Origin: Phlebotomus papatasi
Lineage: Eukaryota; Arthropoda; Insecta; Diptera; Psychodidae
Reading direction: 5' to 3'
NCBI RefSeq assembly: GCF_024763615.1
Contig: NC_077224.1
Location: 54,756,712 to 54,820,711 of the forward strand
Length of the DNA stretch: 64,000 bases
Numbering within the stretch: position 1 is the first letter of the stretch; each line of letters opens with the position of its first letter. The translations under genes were made by a program, and so were the position numbers. This document shows, one piece after another, positions 57,550-64,000 of this stretch. Under the pieces are notes generated by a model. That model worked only from the letters and a program-made list of their open reading frames with translations. It was not told the DNA's origin and did no database searches.

Positions 57550-58970
57550 AAAATAATTTTAGGTCACGCTTTTCTTCAGGATTTAATACTTCGGTGAAAT
57601 GGAAAAGTCTCATTCACCAATAAATCAGGCCACGCCCAAATATAATTTATGCAGATTTTAAAAATTCAAATGTTTCAACTTTCAATTTAAAAATTTGAAA
57701 TTTTCAAGGGATTTTGACATGATCTACTCCTTCAAAATATTTTACAAGTGACAGATAAATTCAGAAATATGGAGAACACAACGTATACAAGTGGGCGTGG
57801 CTTTTAAAATAAAATCTATGGACATTTTTTTCTTTTGCCCTTCACATTCAATAATTTATGGATTGGTTATAAAAAAGTGATGCGTTGCCTACCAGTCCTT
57901 CTAATAAATTTGAAAACCGTGAATAGAAAATAAAAAAAAATTGTGGTAATACTGTGTATATAAGTGGGCGTGGCCTATAGGCAAATGTGTCGTCAAATAC
58001 GCAATTTAACTTACAATTTCCATCGAAGAAACAAAGGAATGAATAAGGAGCATTGATTTACATACAGTCCCTTCAGTTTGCAGATATACGTATCAGATGG
58101 GCGTGGCTTTTAAGACGATCAAAGAAAGACCATATGTTTTTTCTTCACTTGCCACATGTAAACATTATGAGACAGAGGACAAATAAAATTTACATTCTTT
58201 TGCAGAAATTTTCTATCAGCGGATTCAAATTTTAGAATTTTGTAGATACGGTAAATCTAATGGGAGTCGCTTATTAAACAGAAGAGTATTATTCATTTCT
58301 TTGTTAAATCCTTTACTTGCAACGATCATGGGATTCGGAATAACAATTAGAATCGTTGTCATTCATTCTATCCGAGAAATTTCCAGTCAGAGGATAGAAA
58401 TTTGGGAATTGGATGAATGCTATATATCAAATGGGCGTGGCCTTTTGGCCCACAAGATTCTTTATCTTTGCCTAGCACTTGCAATAACTTCAGGGGTTGG
58501 TAATGGAAGATAGAAGCATAATCAAGCAGAATTTCCAAATGGTTTATGCGATAGTGGGGAGGGATTTTGGAATAAGGAAGACACGATGTATCAAATGGGC
58601 GTGGCTTCTTAAAGGGAAGTTCTCAAACTATTTTTGCTTTGAAATCAACATTTTAGTAAGCCTTCCTTTGGTCTAGAATGAAGTTATTTTTTTAAATAGG
58701 GTCGAAGGAACACCACTTCGACAGAGAATCCCTATATTGACACTTTTGTCAAAATCTTGAAATTTATTTAAAGCATCTAATAAAATGTAAATGACGTTAT
58801 TTCCTTAATCTACGTTTTCTGATAAGGATAGGTGTTCATTAGTATTCCAAATCGCACAGAGTAGGGCGTCAATAAGTCCTGACACGACTTCTTAAAGTGT
58901 CAATAGGCATTCCTGTCACCCTAAACAATTCACTCTATTTAATCCCTAATGTTAAAGAGGGCGTGGCTTG
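57550..58970 (+). repeat. Degenerate tandem units centred on TGGGCGTGGCYTTT
   Basis: GGGCGTGG occurs at 57793, 57965, 58099, 58433, 58597 and 58959, with the complement near 57630. The longest common core is like GTATATCAAATGGGCGTGGC, often followed by TTTTAA and later TTTTTTCTTTTGCCC. Two further hits lie upstream of the last exon (about 54750 reverse, 55058 forward). The core resembles a KLF/Sp1-type site, but function is inference. Confidence 0.6.
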
Positions 58971-61060
58971 AAATCAATTTTGGGCGGAGCTTTTCTAGGA
59001 GTTGAATTGCAAATGTGTTGCAATTTCTCTTTCAGTTCTAGAGATTTATATAAATTTTCTCTAAATCATTCTGCAAGAAGACATATCATTTAAAAATTGT
59101 TTTCTGGTTTTTTATTTGCACGAAAAATACATGAGTGTATTTTTTTGACCCTCAACTGTAATCTTCTGTTTCAAAAACCACCATTTTGTGTTCGATATTC
59201 TGACAAATTCTCACTTTTCGAACACTAAATCACTTTGTTCTTTTTATTAGTAATTTTTCTCCAAAAAATAACTTATCAATTAATTGTGTTCAAATGAAAA
59301 AAAAACTGCCAATGAAATGGGAAAGAGATTCGATCGGCCAAAATGTCAGATAAGAAAAATAGCGAAAGATGGAACATCACGAAAAATTGAACTAAATATT
59401 AGAACATTCTAGGCATCTACAGACTGAATAATAAAGTAATAGTGTGTTGCATTTAAATAATTTATTTTTCTTCCTAAAATATTTGTAGCGATTTGTGACT
59501 GATTTTTTCTGACCTTAATTTTAGTGGTTTAAAATCTTACGCTCACATTGGATTTCTTTGCCTTTTGTGTTTATTCCCAGAAGAACATAAAGGCATAAAG
59601 AGCTGTAAATTAATTTTTCAAAATAATATAGCAACAGCACGATACTGAAATCTCTAAATTTTCAATGATAAAGACTCTCCAGCCCCATCCCTGTAATATA
59701 GTTATTGTCCAGATAATTTATTAATGAAATGGTGTAATATTTGAGTTTTGAGGATGGAGAAGACTAACACGCATAAAAATTCATTATTATAAGCATGGAA
59801 ATGGTAAAAAATTTAAATGTAATTTACGGAAGTAATATTTACAATTACATTTTAGGACTTATTAAAAAACAGAGCAAACAAATTCTAATTGATATAAAAG
59901 AACAAAAAAAAATGTGCGCGTGGATCAACGATTTATTGAATTAAAGAAAAAAATGAAGTAATACTATATATAAATAACTGAAATAACTTATATAACTTAG
60001 TCATAGCACATTGTATAAGGTAATAAAATTAACATTAATGTTTTATTTGTAATAAGGTGAACATACAGCCACAACAGCGCGAATCGAGTGAAAGAGAGAA
60101 AGACATAACGATTTCACAGAAGAAATATTTAATTACTAAATAAATATAAATTAACTAGTGTGATAAAATATTAACGCGAGGAAATGGCTGATGAAAATGG
60201 ACATTGAAAGCCTCTCAGCAGAGTGGTAGAAAATCGATATAAGGTCTCTCGCATCCTGGTGCGAGGGGAAATGTGCGTGGAAGGTATATAAAAAAAAACG
60301 AAGAAAATTTAGCGTTAGAATTTTTTGCATTTAAACAGAAAAACAAAAAAAAAACAATTCCTCACATTAGCATTAAACGTATAGCGTAATTTTTAGCTAA
60401 AAAAACAAACCGGAGAAAGTGGTGAAAAATCCAAACATATTTCAAATAAAAAATCGTTAAGCAAAAAATGTTCTAAATCTCACACAAAAGATTAAGAGAA
60501 CCAAAATTCTGTGAAAAACTGTCATCTCTTCGCATTTCAATATTCCTTTCATAAAACCAAAACAAAATCCATATTGCGTGGTTCTGTTCTTTAGCACATT
60601 CCTTCAGAATTTCCAATTTAAACAAAAAAAAGAAGCATCAAGTCTCTAAATTTTTCATCTCTCTTTGACAAAGGTTTCTCATTGAAAGTGTATAAAAGAA
60701 AATTTACTTAAAAAAAAATAAAACATTATTTATAATCAAGGAATTAAATGAAAGGAAAGAATCGTAGTTAATGTTTAAAAATTGACGAAAGTAAAGGTCC
60801 ATATTAGAGTGGATGGAAAAATCACGAAATAATATTGTAAAGGTCAAAATACTAAGAATTGTATATGTCTAAATAAAAGAATATCTAAACAGGAATTCAT
60901 CATAGTTATCTAATCAATGCTATGCAGCACAGATTTCTTAGTTTGGATTCTAATACTATTTTTCATGTTGCTTTAGTCTAGTTATTCACAAATTCATTTG
61001 AAATTTTGTCAATATTGCTCCTGTGGTGTAGGCAAAATTATTTTAAATGCTTTTTGATAC

Positions 61061-62560
61061 AAAAGTGATCATAACTTTAATTACACGGAACCGAAATGAT
61101 TGCTCTAAAGTGTAAATAAAAGGCCTGTGAATTCTCATCAATTTCCTGAAACAAATTAGGTTGATAAAATTAACACCAGGGGCTCTGTGGGTTCCAGAAG
61201 ACTTTGTACTTCAGGCAAGACCATTTTATTAATTTTCGATCGAGTTTTGCAAAAGTGATCATAACTTCAATTACACGGAACCGAAATGAATGCTCTAAAG
61301 CGGCAATGAAAGGTCTTTGAATTCTCATCAATTCCCTAAAACAAATCAAGTTGATAAAATTAACACCAGAGGCGCTGTAGGTTACAGAAGACTTTGTACT
61401 TCAGGCGAGACCATTTTATCAATTTTCGATCGCGTTTTGCAAAAGTAATGATAACTCCGAAAATCAGGAATAGGAATTAATCTCTAAAAATGCAAATAAA
61501 AGGCCTTTGGGCTTCCCTCAATTCTGTGAAACAAGTCAAGTTGGTAAAATAAATAAGAGAAGCCCTCAGTACATTATATTGTCCGGACTAAACCATAAGC
61601 TTCTTGACGCCAAAAATAAACTCAAATGAAAAACGTGCGAGAGGTCCTCAATTTTCTAAAACACTGTAGATGCAGGTGACTTTGCCCCCCTACTATTCAC
61701 GAATTCTAATGTTTAAAAACGGGCATCAGCGATTATACATGGTAGATCGGATCGATAAAGACCATCTTTAAGTGTTAGAATTAAAGAAAAGCTTACGAAC
61801 ATGATGGGGTCAAAGGCACCCACGAAGGACAAAATCATTCGCATCTACGGTACATAAAGTTAATAAAATTAACACCAGAGGTGCTTTAGGTTTTTCAAGC
61901 CTTTTTATTCCGGACAAAACCATTTCTGATTAAAACCGCAAGAATATGGGAATCATAAAATAATGTACGTAAGAAGCGCAAATGAAATGCCTTTGAATTG
62001 CCTTCAACTTTGTAAAGCGAACCAAGATGGTAATAGTCTTTGCTTGATCCTCAATTCTCTGAAACAAATCAAGTTGATGAAATTAACGCCAGAGGCGCTG
62101 TCGCGATCAATTCGTTAAGATCGATTTTTGAAGCAAAAATGATCGTAATGTCGAGTATAATAAACCGAAATTAATATTTTTAAGGTCAAATGAAAGGTCT
62201 TTGAAGTGTCTTCAACTTTGTAAAACAAGTCAAGCTGGTAAAATCAACGATACTTTAAGCAGATACCTTAAGAGCCGGAGATTAAGCCTTGTAGTTCTGA
62301 ACAAATCATTTGTATCGCTTCTTAGATTATTAAAAATTTCTGTGAACATCGTAAATTATTCTTTAAAAGCATAAATGAAAGGTCTTCAAATTTCCCTACA
62401 TTCTCTATAATTAAAGTTTATAAAATTAAAACCAGGGGCGCTGCATATACTAGAAAAGTCTGTGTAACCAAAGCAAAATCACTCTCTTCAAGTTTTATAA
62501 ATAAAATGATCATAACTGAATTTCTACTTCACTGAAGTGAATTTTCCGAAACGAAGATGA
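61061..62560 (+). repeat. 190-bp tandem array
   Basis: AAAAGTGATCATAACT starts units at 61061 and 61251, and a variant starts at 61441: exact 190-bp steps. Each unit carries ACACGGAACCGAAATGA, GTTGATAAAATTAACACCAG and ACTTTGTACTTCAGGC. Later units to about 62560 are more diverged. The array is interrupted by the MITE at 61665-61852. Confidence 0.8.
61665..61852. repeat. MITE, TACCGTAGATGC family, copy 3, inserted in the array
   Basis: The left end TGTAGATGCAGGTGACTTTG and the right end GCATCTACGGTAC are complementary over the outer bases. The interior GGTAGATCGGATCGATAAAG and AGCTTACGAACATGATGGGG matches 2517-2700. Confidence 0.7.
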
Positions 62561-62689
62561 ATGGATTTGGAATCTCTTACTTCTTTCCACAACAAATAAA
62601 ATGTAATATTTTAGTTCTCGAACTCAAAGAGAGAGAGCAATTTTATAATCCACTTTAACCCCACCAAAATCACGTCTTTTGTTTTATTT

Positions 62690-63140
62690 CGAAAACCGCT
62701 CCTATGATTTCTTGCATTTTCGAATATGACTTAGAGGTAGTTCAGGCGTTTATTTCGTCGTTGGACACATAGTTCGAAAACCATTTCGATATCGAATTTT
62801 CGAAGATCGAAGTCTAGCCACTTAGAAGGGCCTATTTTTCAACCGATTTGCTTAAATTTGAATTTTTCTGAAAGATCTTGAAATTTTCAACCAGAGTACA
62901 TCGGATTTAATAGATCATGAATCGGTATACTACCAAGATTTATCTTTCTCGTATTTAGTTTTTTGTTTGTTCGAAAGCTTTTTACTCATGCTAAAATAAT
63001 TCTGAAACCTACTTTTCTTAAGCTATTTGTCATTTCGGGATGATTTTTCAAACCGTTTAATCGGTAGTAAATATTTATCGTAATAGCTCTCTTTCGTTAG
63101 TTTAAGTACTTCGCAAAGCTAGAACGCTTTGTCATCTCTT
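62690..63140 (+). repeat. Dispersed repeat R1, plus copy
   Basis: It shares TTTCGAATATGACTTAGAGG, AGGGCCTATTTTTCAACCGA and AGAACGCTTTGTCATCTC with the other R1 copies, in the orientation of 23990-24440. Confidence 0.65.
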
Positions 63141-64000
63141 TTTAACACAGAAGTACTGTTGGGACACGAATTGTTGGAAAATGCGTTTACTATTATACAT
63201 AATTTTTTAAGCTTTCTTGGTACTTCTTGGTTCTTAACATAAATCGAGTATTAACGGAAAATCCTGCAAGTACTCTACTGTTTTTTGTAAGAAATGATTA
63301 AAATTTATGTGGAGAATTTTTGAAAATAAGAAAAACCATCAAAGACGAAGAGTCCGTTCTGAGACGTTTCGTTTGAAATTTAGAAAATTTAATTCGGTTC
63401 AATTGAAATAGAAGTATGCTCGTTTTAGTATCAAAATGCGAAAAAAACTACCTAGATTACCAGTGCAAAACAAAATAATTGGTGAAATATTTTTATTTCT
63501 TAATTACTAGATACAAGCAACATGAAGAAAAGCAGGAGAATTCAGAAGCATTAAAAAAATGTTGCATGGCGTAATTTTCCTATTTTCTCCTACGAAACAT
63601 TTGATATGATCGCACCATAAATGAATCACTCTTGATTTTTCATCATTCTAAACGTCACTAACATTTTAGGAATTCCGAAAGTAGGCGTCAAAAGTAAATT
63701 CGTCGTATTACTGCAGCTATTCGGATTGTAAAAGTTCTTTATTGAATTCTTTATAAATATTTTAATAATGCAACTTTTTGCTAAAGCATTATTCACATAC
63801 AATTAAAAATTTAATTCCGTAAAATATTTTAGTCATATTGCATTATCTGATTGGCTAGAGGTGGAAATCATTGAGAGCTCTAACCAATCAGGAAACGCAT
63901 TAGGAATAAAATGTTTTAAGGCGGTGATTTTTCGAATCCGAATTCTGACCAATCAAAAAAAAATTCAGTAATATTTAATAGAAGTAAATTTAATTGAATT

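Larger units (their letters stand above)
57247..64000. other. 3' UTR and downstream flank of tutl
   Basis: No second gene is recognised to the end of the window. The 3' UTR end cannot be placed because AATAAA occurs many times. The stretch contains the GGGCGTGGC repeats, an AT-rich zone at 59000-61000 with no feature, a 190-bp tandem array, an R1 copy and a small inverted CCAAT pair (63847-63891). Confidence 0.6.

Noticed and set aside
1..64000. CRISPR arrays, operons, bacterial genes or plasmid features
   Set aside because: The interspersed introns, Ig/FN3 receptor exons and MITE content are eukaryotic. The tandem arrays lack regular unique spacers.

Overview
The window is AT-rich eukaryotic DNA with large introns, GT-AG splice sites and very many short inverted-repeat transposons. 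The proteins and repeat types point to an insect, most probably a dipteran (a sand fly, midge or mosquito relative). The species cannot be fixed from the sequence alone.

The main gene is the plus-strand orthologue of Drosophila turtle (tutl), the IgSF9/Dasm1-type neuronal cell-surface protein. Nine exons are visible between 12565 and 57246. They join in phase with no frameshift into 1255 residues. In order these encode the end of Ig1, Ig2 to Ig5, FN3-1, a linker encoded by two small 3n exons, FN3-2, a transmembrane helix and a long proline- and serine-rich cytoplasmic tail ending in a TGA stop. The signal peptide and the first half of Ig1 are not seen, so the 5' exons probably lie upstream of the window.

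A second, small plus-strand gene lies at 6759-10193. It encodes a THAP zinc-finger protein of about 184 residues. Its promoter-like region, splice sites and phases are intact, but exon 2 carries two single-base frameshifts, both in or next to homopolymers. It is either a young pseudogene or a gene damaged by assembly indels. It probably sits inside an upstream intron of tutl.

Nearly all the rest is intronic or 3'-flanking repeat. There are at least ten families of palindromic MITEs, several nested in one another. There are also degraded non-LTR retrotransposons (37.4-38.5 kb and 41.9-44.2 kb), two tRNA-like SINE candidates, two inverted copies of a roughly 16-bp minisatellite, self-complementary degenerate arrays, a 190-bp tandem array near 61-62.5 kb, and a cluster of GGGCGTGGC-centred repeats downstream of the tutl stop.

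The most unusual signal is a pair of near-perfect hairpin insertions at 36.8-37.1 kb and 48.3-48.5 kb. Each is bracketed by a long direct repeat (19 and 13 bp). They share a terminal motif and a short single-copy tail but have unrelated stems. This suggests snap-back retroposition rather than ordinary DNA-transposon MITEs.
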